DNA from: Rhodobiaceae bacterium UBA6963
GTDB lineage: Bacteria; Pseudomonadota; Alphaproteobacteria; RS24
Reading direction: 5' to 3'
Assembly: GCA_002450335.1 (NCBI GenBank)
Contig: DJZB01000068.1
Location: forward strand, 86,582 to 106,167
DNA: 19,586 bases
Part shown: one piece after another, positions 7,377 to 15,229 of the stretch
How positions within the stretch are numbered: the stretch's first letter is position 1
Layout of the letters: every line of letters begins with the position of its first letter
Program-made: the position numbers and the translations under genes
Notes under the pieces: generated by a model
What the model saw: only the letters and a program-made list of their open reading frames with translations
What the model was told of the DNA's origin: nothing
Databases searched by the model: none

Positions 7377-7416
7377 ATTGCCTACTTTGCTTAAAATTTA
7401 GGCAATATTTTATTGT
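7377..7416. promoter_or_regulatory. Inverted repeat and candidate promoter before dusB-ntrBC
   Basis: ATTGCCTA (7377-7384) and TAGGCAAT (7399-7406) form a perfect 8-bp inverted repeat with a 14-base spacer, ending 19 bases before the dusB ATG. A weak sigma-70 candidate overlaps it: TTGCTT at 7387-7392 and TATTGT at 7411-7416 with 18 bases between. If used, the leader would be only a few bases. The layout suggests an operator, but it does not match the NtrC site consensus (GCAC-N7-GTGC) that I know. Confidence 0.4.
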
Positions 7417-7425
7417 GACCGATTT

Positions 7426-8481
7426 ATGAACAAAAAATCTCTATTTCCCACTGATAATAGCCCATTGCCGGGAATTGTAGCGCTGGCACCGATGTCCGGT
7501 GTTACGGATTTACCGTTCCGCAAACTTGCCCTTAAATCCGGCTGTGACTGGGTTGTCACTGAGATGGTTGCCAGCGAACCGTTAGTTGAGGCCCGTCCTG
7601 ATGTCGTGCGTCGAATGGCAGGTTATGAAGAATGTCATGACACGGGGAAAAAGCCTTTCATCATTCAACTCGCAGGTCGAGACCCTCTATGGATGGGTTT
7701 GGGCGCAAAATTGGCTGAAGAAGCTGGCGCGGATATGGTTGATATTAATATGGGGTGTCCGTCCCGTCAGGTAACCGGCGGGCTGTCCGGCTCTGCGCTG
7801 ATGCGCGAAGAAGATTTAGCGATGGATATAATTAAGGCCACAGTGGATGCGGTTTCCATACCCGTAACCCTGAAAATGCGGCTCGGTTGGGATGATAACT
7901 CTCTCAATGCACCTGATATTGCAGCCAAGGCAGAGGAACTGGGCGTGTATTTCATTACAGTTCATGGACGCACAAGATGTCAGTTTTATAAGGGACAGGC
8001 AGACTGGAAGGCCGTTAAAAATGTTGTTGAGTCTGTTTCTCTCCCCGTCATCGTTAATGGTGACATCACAACAGCCAAGCAAGCCCAGACTGCGCTAAAT
8101 CAATCAGGCGCGGCGGCGGTAATGATTGGGCGTGCTGCTATTGGTAATCCCTGGTTACTTAATGAAGTGTCATGTGCACTTACAAAAAACAATCTACCCC
8201 CTGTTTCTGCAGAACAACGCTATGAGCAAGTTCACATGTGGTATGCCGATATACTCGATTTATATGGCGAGCAGTTGGGCAACCGAATGGCGCGTAAACA
8301 TCTTGCGGGGTTTGTCGATACTGAGCTTTCCCGAAGCCATCTGGGTGAGGTGAAAGACGCAGATATAAAATATTACAAATCAAAGCTTTGTCAGATTGAT
8401 AATCCTCGAGATGTTTTTCATGAAATCGAAACACTTTTTCTAAGAAAGTCAGACATTTTCACAAACATAATTGCTGCCTAG
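7426..8481 (+). CDS. dusB: tRNA-dihydrouridine synthase
   Basis: DusB is an FMN-dependent enzyme that reduces uridine to dihydrouridine in the D-loop of tRNA. The 351-residue protein has the TIM-barrel opening LAPMSGVTDLPFRKLA, the catalytic cysteine C111 in DINMGCPSRQVTGGLSGSAL, VTLKMRLGWD, FITVHGRTRCQFYKGQADW, VIVNGDITT and the FMN-phosphate motif AAVMIGRAAIGNPWL. A C-terminal helical tRNA-binding domain follows (KHLAGFVD). It precedes ntrB by nine bases, the conserved dusB-ntrBC arrangement of alphaproteobacteria. No clear ribosome site is visible before the ATG. Confidence 0.96.
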   Translation: MNKKSLFPTDNSPLPGIVALAPMSGVTDLPFRKLALKSGCDWVVTEMVASEPLVEARPDVVRRMAGYEECHDTGKKPFIIQLAGRDPLWMGLGAKLAEEAGADMVDINMGCPSRQVTGGLSGSALMREEDLAMDIIKATVDAVSIPVTLKMRLGWDDNSLNAPDIAAKAEELGVYFITVHGRTRCQFYKGQADWKAVKNVVESVSLPVIVNGDITTAKQAQTALNQSGAAAVMIGRAAIGNPWLLNEVSCALTKNNLPPVSAEQRYEQVHMWYADILDLYGEQLGNRMARKHLAGFVDTELSRSHLGEVKDADIKYYKSKLCQIDNPRDVFHEIETLFLRKSDIFTNIIAA

Positions 8482-8490
8482 AAAGACATT

Positions 8491-9642
8491 ATGAGTAAAA
8501 CAACTGCTAAAACTGATGAGCTAAACCTTCTTGCCGCCATTCCTCAACCTTTTTTGGCGCTGAACCGCGACGGTCAACTTATGTACCTTAATTTTGCAGC
8601 CGAGGAATTTTTTGCCGCGAGCCGAAATTTAATGATTGGCAAAACCTTCAGTTCTTTTGTGCCTTTTGGTAGTCCGATTTTGTCTTTGATTGATCAGGTT
8701 TTTAAAACCGGCCATTCCGTGAATGAATATAATATTGATCTTGGGACGCCGCGTAATGGTCGGAAGAAACCCGTTGATGTGCTGGTCGCGCCTGTATCTT
8801 CAGATGCGTCGGGGTCTCTTGGGTCATTCAATGATATTGATGAGCTTGAAAGTGTCATTGTCATTATCCAACAAAAGTCAATTGCGTCAAAAATTGATCA
8901 GCAGTTGACGCATCGTGGGGCAGTTCGATCTGTCAGTGGAATGGCTGCAATGCTGGCACATGAAATCAAAAACCCTCTCTCCGGCATTCGCGGGGCAGCG
9001 CAATTACTGGAGAGTGATTTAAGTGAGGCGGACAAAGGCTTAACTTCTTTAATTTGTGCCGAGGCAGACAGGATCGCCGGACTCGTTGACGAGTTTGAAG
9101 TCTTTACTGACAGCCCTAAAGAGTTTGATGAAAACCTGAATATTCACTCAATCCTTAATCATGTCATTCAATTGGCGCGGGCGGGCTTTGCCAAAAAGCT
9201 TAAAATTAATGAAGTCTACGACCCATCCTTGCCACCATTGCGGGGTAATCGTGATCAGTTAATTCAAGTCTTTTTAAATCTTGTTAAGAATGCAGCCGAA
9301 GCCTGTGATACCAAAAATGGAGAAATCACGCTCATAACTGCATTTCGTCCAGGTGTGAGACTCGCTGTGCCAGGAAAAGGTAAACGCGTCAGTCTGCCGC
9401 TTGAGTTTAGTGTCATTGATAACGGCGCAGGTATTGATGAAGATTTGAAACATATTATTTTTGAGCCTTTTGTAACCGGCAAGCAAGGCGGCTCCGGTCT
9501 TGGTTTGGCACTGGTGGCTAAAATTATTGGGGATCACGGTGGTATCATTGAATGTGAAACAGAGGCAGGACAGACAATCTTCAGAGTGCTAATGCCAATG
9601 TCCGCCAAAACATCTGAGACGCAGGAGAATAATAATGAGTAA
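8491..9642 (+). CDS. ntrB: Nitrogen regulation sensor histidine kinase NtrB
   Basis: NtrB (NRII) phosphorylates or dephosphorylates NtrC under control of PII proteins, coupling nitrogen status to transcription. The 383-residue cytoplasmic protein has no transmembrane segment. It carries a PAS-like N-terminal domain at about residues 10-125, a dimerisation/phosphoacceptor domain with H157 in MLAHEIKNPLSGIRGAA, and a HATPase domain with N267 in the N box (LVKNAAEAC), VIDNGAGID as G1, and GGSGLGLALV as G2. The phosphoacceptor motif HEIKNPL is the normal NtrB form. Its stop overlaps the ntrC start by eight bases. Confidence 0.95.
   Translation: MSKTTAKTDELNLLAAIPQPFLALNRDGQLMYLNFAAEEFFAASRNLMIGKTFSSFVPFGSPILSLIDQVFKTGHSVNEYNIDLGTPRNGRKKPVDVLVAPVSSDASGSLGSFNDIDELESVIVIIQQKSIASKIDQQLTHRGAVRSVSGMAAMLAHEIKNPLSGIRGAAQLLESDLSEADKGLTSLICAEADRIAGLVDEFEVFTDSPKEFDENLNIHSILNHVIQLARAGFAKKLKINEVYDPSLPPLRGNRDQLIQVFLNLVKNAAEACDTKNGEITLITAFRPGVRLAVPGKGKRVSLPLEFSVIDNGAGIDEDLKHIIFEPFVTGKQGGSGLGLALVAKIIGDHGGIIECETEAGQTIFRVLMPMSAKTSETQENNNE
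9623..9627 (+). promoter_or_regulatory. Strong ribosome binding site of ntrC inside ntrB
   Basis: AGGAG at 9623-9627 lies seven bases before the ntrC ATG, within the last codons of ntrB. It fixes the ntrC start and indicates independent or coupled translation across the eight-base overlap. Confidence 0.75.
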
Positions 9643-11083
9643 GGGAGTTGTGCTACTCGCAGATGATGACAAGGCTATCAGGACAGTTGTTACACAGGCG
9701 CTGGTGAGGGCTGGGTATGAAGTTCTTGCAAGTTCTAATGCATCCATGCTCTGGCAATGGGTGATTAACGGCGAAGGGGTTCTTGTTATCACAGATGTGG
9801 TCATGCCTGATGAGAACGCTTTTGATCTCATCCCACGCATCAAAAGAATAAGGCCTGACCTGCCCATTATTGTGATGAGTGCACAAAACACATTTTCAAC
9901 AGCTATGACTGCCGCCGAAATCGGTGTGTTTGAATATCTCCCTAAACCATTTGATTTGACCGAGCTTGTTGCCATTGCCGGTCAAGCGATTGCCTCGACC
10001 GAAAAACCTGCACTTGGCAAGGAAGAGGATACTGCCGAAGAGGATATGCCGCTTATCGGACGTTCGCCGGCAATGCAGGAGATTTATCGTGGCCTAGCGA
10101 GAATGACTCAGAACGATTTGACGGTCATGATTTTTGGTGAGAGTGGGACAGGTAAAGAGCTTGTTGCTCGTGCATTACATGATTTTTCATCTCGTAAACG
10201 CAATCAATTTGTACCAATTAATATGGCCGCGATTCCAAGAGAGTTAATTGAAAGTGAGTTATTTGGTCACGAAAAGGGTTCTTTTACCGGTGCAGATCAA
10301 CGTGTTGAAGGGCGGTTCGCACAAGCTGAAGGTGGCACATTGTTTCTGGATGAAATCGGTGACATGCCAATGGAAACACAAACACGACTACTGCGTGTTT
10401 TACAAGAGGGCGAATACACCACCGTAGGCGGCAGAAAAGCGTTTAAAACCAATGTGCGGATTGTCGCGGCAACAAACCGTGACCTGAGCCAGTTGATCAA
10501 TCAAGGGCTGTTTAGAGAAGACCTCTATTATCGGTTGAACGTTGTGCCACTGCGCTTGCCACCTCTTAGAAACAGGGTTGAGGATGTGCCGGATTTATGT
10601 AGGCATTTCTTGCACCAAGCAGAGGGTGAAGGGTTGCCGGCGCGCTCGGTTTCAAATGAAGGCCTCGCATTTTTGAAAAATTGGCACTGGCCGGGTAATG
10701 TTCGCGAACTTGAAAATTTGATGCAAAGAGTGGCAGCTCTCTATAATGAAGATATTATTGACGTGTCCGTTCTTAAGCAAGAACTTGGTGTCAATCAGGT
10801 ATCCTTTCCAAATCAAGAGTCGGTGAGCGGGAAATCACTTTCCGAGAGTCTGGACATGCATCTCACACGATATTTCTCAGATCATAAGGATAGCCTGCCG
10901 CCGAACGGGCTTTATGACCGTGTATTGCGCGAGGTTGAGGAGCCTCTCATACGCCAATCTCTCGCAGCAACCAATGGCAACCAGATTAAGGCTGCTGATT
11001 TGTTGGGGCTCAACCGGAACACGCTTCGTAAGAAAATCCGCGACTTGGATATTGATGTAATCCGTGTGCCCAGAAAAAATTAA
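9635..11083 (+). CDS. ntrC: Nitrogen regulation response regulator NtrC
   Basis: NtrC is a sigma-54 activator of nitrogen-assimilation genes. In order the 482-residue protein has a receiver domain with the acidic D10-D11 pocket, phosphoacceptor D54 (VITDVVMPDE) and K104 (LPKPFD). An AAA+ domain follows, with Walker A GESGTGKE at 168-175 and Walker B GGTLFLDE at 233-240. The C-terminal Fis-type helix-turn-helix is in NQIKAADLLGLNRNTLRKKI. The loop that contacts sigma-54 reads GSFTGA at 215-220 where GAFTGA is standard. The next gene runs in the opposite direction, so the ntrYX pair that usually follows in alphaproteobacteria is absent here. Confidence 0.96.
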   Translation: MSKGVVLLADDDKAIRTVVTQALVRAGYEVLASSNASMLWQWVINGEGVLVITDVVMPDENAFDLIPRIKRIRPDLPIIVMSAQNTFSTAMTAAEIGVFEYLPKPFDLTELVAIAGQAIASTEKPALGKEEDTAEEDMPLIGRSPAMQEIYRGLARMTQNDLTVMIFGESGTGKELVARALHDFSSRKRNQFVPINMAAIPRELIESELFGHEKGSFTGADQRVEGRFAQAEGGTLFLDEIGDMPMETQTRLLRVLQEGEYTTVGGRKAFKTNVRIVAATNRDLSQLINQGLFREDLYYRLNVVPLRLPPLRNRVEDVPDLCRHFLHQAEGEGLPARSVSNEGLAFLKNWHWPGNVRELENLMQRVAALYNEDIIDVSVLKQELGVNQVSFPNQESVSGKSLSESLDMHLTRYFSDHKDSLPPNGLYDRVLREVEEPLIRQSLAATNGNQIKAADLLGLNRNTLRKKIRDLDIDVIRVPRKN

Positions 11084-11110
11084 ATTATTGAGCCTGACGA
11101 GGATGGGAAC

Positions 11111-12931
11111 TCAGTTCTGCGGGTTAATCCACCAGCTATCAATCTGTGCGCCATAGAGTGCATGTTTCCAACTGTGTTCAACTTGACTCCAACTGGCAAT
11201 CCATTGGTGGGGCAGATGATATAACGGCACAACATAATGCCCGCTCATTATTAAGCGGTCCAATGCGCGTGCGGCCGTTGTAAAGTCTTCACGGTTACGT
11301 GCTTGGGTAAGAGCATCAATGGCGCGGTCAACTTGCTTGTTTTTGATGCCGGGGTAATTGCGACTGCCATTTTGATCGGCAGCTTTTGAACCCCAGTAAA
11401 ATGCTTGTTCATTCCCCGGAGAAAGAGACGCGTACCAATTATAGATAATCATATCAAAATCAAAAGATTGGAGTCGATTTTGATATTGGGTGGCATCGAC
11501 ATACCGAACTTTTGCCGTAACCCCAATACTGCTCAACATCCGACCATAGGTGAGGGCAAGTCTTTCATCCTCACGGGTTTGAACAAGAATCTCAAATGTT
11601 AGCGCATCACCACTTCGTTTATGAACAAGGCGTCCATTCACCACGGCATATCCAGATTTTTTCAGTAGGTCTATGGCTGCTTGTCGCGCTTGACGATTTT
11701 GGCCTTTTTCATCCCCTGACGGGGCGACATAACCATTTTGTAAAATGTCACGAGGTAGCCTTGCGCCGCGTAAAATTTTCATTTCTGACGGTGAAGCTGG
11801 TTGCCTCTGTGCGCTGAGGTCTGAATTTTGGAAATAGCTTTCGGTGCGTTGATAAGCGCCACTAAAAAGAGATTTATTAATCCAATCAAAATTAAAAACC
11901 AGAGACAGGGCGTGGCGCACTTCAGTGTTTTTGAAAGATTTGTTTCTGGTATTGAAAACGAAGCCGCGTAAACCGGAGGGTATTCCGGTTTTTATTTCTT
12001 TTTTGATAATGCGGCCATCCCGAGCAGCAGGGAAGTTATAGCCTGTTTGCCAACGCTTGGGGTCAGTTTCGCGCCATAAATCTATTAGCCCGGCCTTGAA
12101 TGCTTCAAAAGCTGAATTGTCGTCACGAAAATATTCATACTCAAGACGATCAATATTATGTCGTCCATTATTAAAGGGAAGTGATATGCCCCAATAGTTT
12201 TTATGACGTCGATAAGTGATACGCCGTCCGGGTTCAATTGTCTCAATAATATAAGGACCGCTACCGACAGGACGTTTCATGGAGACATCGTCAAATGCTG
12301 CACCCTTGTAAACATGTTCCGGAAGTATTGGCATAAGGCCGATAATCAATGGCAGTTCTCTGTCGGGGTTTTCGGTGTTGAAAACAAATTTTACCTTTCC
12401 GGGGGAAGGGCGTTCTACTGATGTGACCTGCCCATAATAATATCTATGGTTTGGACGTCCTCGCTCTTTCAGAGTTTCATATGAGAAAATCACATCCTCG
12501 GCACGTACAGGCATTCCGTCTGAAAATCGTGCTTCTTTTCGCAATGTGAAAGTCACCGCGCTTCGGTCTTCGGCAGTTTCTACGCTTTCAGCAAGTAAGC
12601 CATAAAGGGTGAAAGGTTCATCATTATGGCGAACCATCAGGCTTTCGAACACAAAATCACGCAAACCCTCAGGTGCTGTGCCACGAACCAAAAAAGGGTT
12701 GAGGCTATCAAAGCTACCAATTTCTGCGCGGGTGAGTTTGCCACCGATAACTGTTCTGCTATCTGCAAATGAGAATTTTTTATAGTCAGCAGGCAAGCTT
12801 GGCTCGCCATGCATAGATATTCCATGCGCGGTTTGGGCAACCGCAATCTGCGCGCAAAGCATTGAGACGCCATAAATAATATTGGCAGTAACAAGACCAT
12901 GGGTAAGTGTTTTAAGAAATTTAGACAGCAT
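11111..12931 (-). CDS. Extracellular solute-binding protein, family 5 (YejA-like peptide-binding protein)
   Basis: This 606-residue periplasmic binding protein belongs to the dipeptide/oligopeptide family. A signal peptide is visible: lysines at 4 and 7, a hydrophobic core to about residue 29, and a likely AVA cleavage site at 30-32 before Q33; there is no lipobox. The mature part starts with the YejA-style block SFDSLNPFLVRGTAPEG, then PFTLYGLLAESVE, ARFSDGMPVRAEDVIFSYE and RELPLIIGLMPILPEH. YejA-type proteins feed ABC importers for peptides, including murein peptides in Agrobacterium. No permease or ATPase gene is in the window, so it is an orphan or its transporter lies elsewhere. Its ATG overlaps the stop of the upstream cysteine-hydrolase gene by one base (TAATG), so the two are translationally coupled. 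Substrate unknown. Confidence 0.9.
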   Translation of the reverse strand: MLSKFLKTLTHGLVTANIIYGVSMLCAQIAVAQTAHGISMHGEPSLPADYKKFSFADSRTVIGGKLTRAEIGSFDSLNPFLVRGTAPEGLRDFVFESLMVRHNDEPFTLYGLLAESVETAEDRSAVTFTLRKEARFSDGMPVRAEDVIFSYETLKERGRPNHRYYYGQVTSVERPSPGKVKFVFNTENPDRELPLIIGLMPILPEHVYKGAAFDDVSMKRPVGSGPYIIETIEPGRRITYRRHKNYWGISLPFNNGRHNIDRLEYEYFRDDNSAFEAFKAGLIDLWRETDPKRWQTGYNFPAARDGRIIKKEIKTGIPSGLRGFVFNTRNKSFKNTEVRHALSLVFNFDWINKSLFSGAYQRTESYFQNSDLSAQRQPASPSEMKILRGARLPRDILQNGYVAPSGDEKGQNRQARQAAIDLLKKSGYAVVNGRLVHKRSGDALTFEILVQTREDERLALTYGRMLSSIGVTAKVRYVDATQYQNRLQSFDFDMIIYNWYASLSPGNEQAFYWGSKAADQNGSRNYPGIKNKQVDRAIDALTQARNREDFTTAARALDRLIMSGHYVVPLYHLPHQWIASWSQVEHSWKHALYGAQIDSWWINPQN

Positions 12932-13686
12932 TAAAAATCAGTAGGCAGGTTGTGTTTGGACCATACGATATTGCGATAATTAAAATCTTTTGCAAGGGTT
13001 GGTTTAACAATTTCGAAATATGGTGAAATATCGAAATCGCGGGGGGTGTAAAGCGAATGATGCCGGATGTGAAATAACTCTTTGGCATTCTTGCGGGTTA
13101 CAGTCGGTAATATCGGATATCGGATTTGTTCAAACGCTTCGGCAATGAGCGTTGAACATATTGCTCGGGTTGGTTCTCCACTACCGAGCGCCAACATGCG
13201 TCGTCTCCATTTTTGAGGTACCGGTGGTTGTGGGAAAGTAAACCGAATTAAATCAATAAAATTTTTGATATCATATTGTCGGCCTATGGAGGCGACAAGG
13301 GCATCCATCAATGTCCGACTGTCCGTTTTGGTCAGCTTAACCGGTCGACATATGCGGGTGTTAAAACCGTCATATTTATTCAAAGACACGGCTATCACGC
13401 CCTTGCCGGCATCTGCTTCAATAAGTTCGGCGGGGTTGCCATATTCATCTGTTAATCCGGCGTCAGGCCCAACATATATTGCCGCATGTGACCAGGTGGA
13501 TTGGGTCAGGTATTTTATCGCCAACGATATGCGTAAATTCCCATCAACCAGCAAAACATCTCCCGGCTGGATGCAGGGTCTTAAGTCAGCGGCTGTTGTG
13601 GTTGAGAAAGATTGATAACCAAGAATAGGTTCATCTAAATATTGCACAAGTCGCTGTCCCAACCAGTGAAATAATTTACTGAACAT
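12931..13686 (-). CDS. YiiX/YebB-like permuted NlpC/P60 family cysteine hydrolase
   Basis: This 251-residue protein fits the permuted papain-like NlpC/P60 superfamily, in which the catalytic His precedes the Cys. It has the N-terminal PGDVLLV strand (41-47), H67 in STWSHAAIYVG, E90 in ELIEADAGKGV as a likely third residue, and C177 in AICSTLIAEAFE as the likely nucleophile. The C-terminal TPRDFDISPYF segment is typical of the alphaproteobacterial members. No clear signal peptide or lipobox is present, so a cytoplasmic or unconventional location must be assumed. Known relatives act as amidases or peptidases on peptidoglycan peptides or acyl groups; the substrate here is unknown. It lies 12 bases after hspQ and overlaps the peptide-binding-protein gene by one base, which hints at peptide turnover. 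Confidence 0.82.
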   Translation of the reverse strand: MFSKLFHWLGQRLVQYLDEPILGYQSFSTTTAADLRPCIQPGDVLLVDGNLRISLAIKYLTQSTWSHAAIYVGPDAGLTDEYGNPAELIEADAGKGVIAVSLNKYDGFNTRICRPVKLTKTDSRTLMDALVASIGRQYDIKNFIDLIRFTFPQPPVPQKWRRRMLALGSGEPTRAICSTLIAEAFEQIRYPILPTVTRKNAKELFHIRHHSLYTPRDFDISPYFEIVKPTLAKDFNYRNIVWSKHNLPTDF

Positions 13687-13698
13687 ATATTTTATAAC

Positions 13699-14040
13699 TC
13701 AATGCGTGTTGTTGGTGAGAACCTGATACTGACCTTGGTCATAGGCGCCAAAAATTTCATCAATTTGCGGATGATTAACGGGGAGATCAAGATCATCAAC
13801 CAATAAATTTTGTTCGGATACATAAGCTATGTATTCAGTCTCTTCATTCTCTGCAAGAAGGTGATAAAAAGGTTGGTTTTTATGGGGTCGTATATCCTCA
13901 GGTATTGACTCCCACCACTCATCCGTATTGTCAAAAACCGGATCTACATCAAAGATGACGCCTCTGAACGGAAAAAGCCTGTGTTTGACGACTTGCCCGA
14001 TTGTGAATTTGGCTTTCTTGAGTGTGAATGTATTATTCAT
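13699..14040 (-). CDS. hspQ: Heat shock protein HspQ (YccV-like, hemimethylated-DNA-binding family)
   Basis: This 113-residue protein is a single YccV/HspQ domain: KFTIGQVVKHRLFPFRGVIFDVDP, DEWWESIPEDIRPHKNQPFYHLL and EYIAYVSEQNLL match the family along its whole length. In E. coli HspQ is a heat-inducible specificity factor and substrate of Lon, and was earlier reported to bind hemimethylated DNA. It is the first gene of the minus-strand run hspQ, cysteine hydrolase, binding protein. A weak AGG lies nine bases before the ATG. I found no convincing RpoH-type promoter upstream. Confidence 0.93.
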   Translation of the reverse strand: MNNTFTLKKAKFTIGQVVKHRLFPFRGVIFDVDPVFDNTDEWWESIPEDIRPHKNQPFYHLLAENEETEYIAYVSEQNLLVDDLDLPVNHPQIDEIFGAYDQGQYQVLTNNTH

Positions 14041-14070
14041 ATTATATACCTAGCATGACTATTAAATTTG

Positions 14071-14134
14071 TCGATATCACGAAATGCTAATTGTTAAAAT
14101 ATATCGAACAGACTAACCTCAAAATTCAATTTTG
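14071..14134. promoter_or_regulatory. Inverted repeats in the divergent hspQ/GST promoter region
   Basis: The 133-base region between the two divergent genes holds a 15-bp odd-centred palindrome CAAAATT-C-AATTTTG at 14120-14134 and a second inverted repeat TCGATAT (14071-14077) / ATATCGA (14101-14107). Both are AT-rich and could be operators, but short palindromes arise easily in such sequence. Confidence 0.3.
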
Positions 14135-14173
14135 CGATAAATTTGTTCCATCTGAAAAATAGGTAATTGCGTT

Positions 14174-14794
14174 ATGAAACTCTTCACTGCCGACGGTATT
14201 CCAAATCCCCGAATTGTTGATGTTGCCATGTATGAGAAGGATCTTAATCTGGAGCGGGTTATCGTTGACTTTCTTGAGGGGGAGAACCGTGCAAGCTCTT
14301 TTCTCATGAAGAACCCTGCCGGCCAGATACCTGTTCTTGAATTAGATGATGGGACAATAATTTCAGAGGTTACGGCAATTATTGAGTATTTTGAAGAAGT
14401 TTGTCCGGATCCTTTTTTGGTCGGGTCTACTGCCAAGGAGCGGGCAGAGGCACGTATGTGGGCGCGCCGTGTAGATCTTGCTGTTATGGAACCAATGTCC
14501 ATGGCTTTTAAATATGGTATAGGAAAGAATTATTTTGAAAAACGCATCACCGTTTATCCTGAAGCTGCTGAGAGTATGAAAAAAAAGGCTCAGGATGGAC
14601 TTGTTTGGCTTGATAATGTTCTGGCCGGCAAGCAGTTCTTATGTGGTGATCGCATGACTTATGGCGACATAATGCTCTATTGTTATACGGATTATTTTAA
14701 AAAAACCGGTCAAAAAGTTGAAAGTGGATTGGTTCATCTGACACATGTGCTTGACTCAATTGGTGAGCGTCCATCAGTTCAAAAAACCGCGTAA
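14174..14794 (+). CDS. Glutathione S-transferase family protein
   Basis: This 206-residue protein has the two-domain GST fold. The N-terminal thioredoxin-like half is marked by NPAGQIPVLELDDGTIISE at about residues 47-65, with the cis-Pro at P53, followed by an all-helical C-terminal half containing CGDRMTYGDIMLYCYTDY, the N-capping box region. At the position that normally reads Glu-Ser/Thr and binds the gamma-glutamyl group of glutathione, the sequence is E65-V66. The N-terminal catalytic Ser/Tyr/Cys is not obvious, so an activity other than classical conjugation is possible. AGGTAA lies eight bases before the ATG. A hotdog thioesterase gene follows after 31 bases and probably shares its transcript. 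Substrate unknown. Confidence 0.88.
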   Translation: MKLFTADGIPNPRIVDVAMYEKDLNLERVIVDFLEGENRASSFLMKNPAGQIPVLELDDGTIISEVTAIIEYFEEVCPDPFLVGSTAKERAEARMWARRVDLAVMEPMSMAFKYGIGKNYFEKRITVYPEAAESMKKKAQDGLVWLDNVLAGKQFLCGDRMTYGDIMLYCYTDYFKKTGQKVESGLVHLTHVLDSIGERPSVQKTA

Positions 14795-14825
14795 ACATCA
14801 GGCTTCTAATTAAAAAGAGAAAAAA

Positions 14826-15227
14826 ATGGCTGACTTTCCACCGATTGCTGACTCCCCTTTAAACAGGCTGCTCGGCGTTGAGATTGTTTCCTGCGACCCT
14901 GAAACGGGGCATGTCAAATGTTCCTTCAATATTTCTGAAGATTTGAACAATTTGCAGGGCATTATCCATGGCGGTATCGTTGCAACCATGCTGGATCAAC
15001 TCTGCGGTGTGGCTCTGGCATACAAACGTGGGAAATTCACTACACCTGAACAAGTAACGCTTGATTTAAATGTGCGTTTTATGCGTCCGGTTGCGGCCGG
15101 GCCATTATGGGGTGTCGGGCAAGTGGAACGCATGGGACGAACCATAGGTTTTGTTGAAAGCATGCTCTATGACAATGAAGACCGTTTGCTCGCTAAAGCA
15201 ACAACCAGCTTTAAAATTTTGTCATAA
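14826..15227 (+). CDS. PaaI family hotdog-fold thioesterase
   Basis: This 133-residue single hotdog domain is of the PaaI type, expected to hydrolyse acyl-CoA thioesters. It shows the helix-cap motif NNLQGIIHGGIVATMLDQ with H48-G49-G50 and the acidic D57 expected to act in catalysis, followed by TLDLNVRFMRPV and the final strand ATTSFKIL. A purine-rich AAAGAGA lies before the ATG. It is codirectional with the GST gene and convergent with the acyl-CoA dehydrogenase gene, whose stop is two bases beyond its own. Acyl substrate not predictable from sequence. Confidence 0.9.
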   Translation: MADFPPIADSPLNRLLGVEIVSCDPETGHVKCSFNISEDLNNLQGIIHGGIVATMLDQLCGVALAYKRGKFTTPEQVTLDLNVRFMRPVAAGPLWGVGQVERMGRTIGFVESMLYDNEDRLLAKATTSFKILS

Positions 15228-15229
15228 AG

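Noticed and set aside
9589..9975. 128-codon minus-strand frame opposite ntrB/ntrC
   Set aside because: It is a mirror of the strongly conserved receiver domain coding sequence; Ser/Thr-rich translation is typical of antisense shadows.
11111..12931. Complete yejABEF-type importer operon
   Set aside because: Only the binding protein is present; the neighbours on both sides are not permease or ATPase genes.
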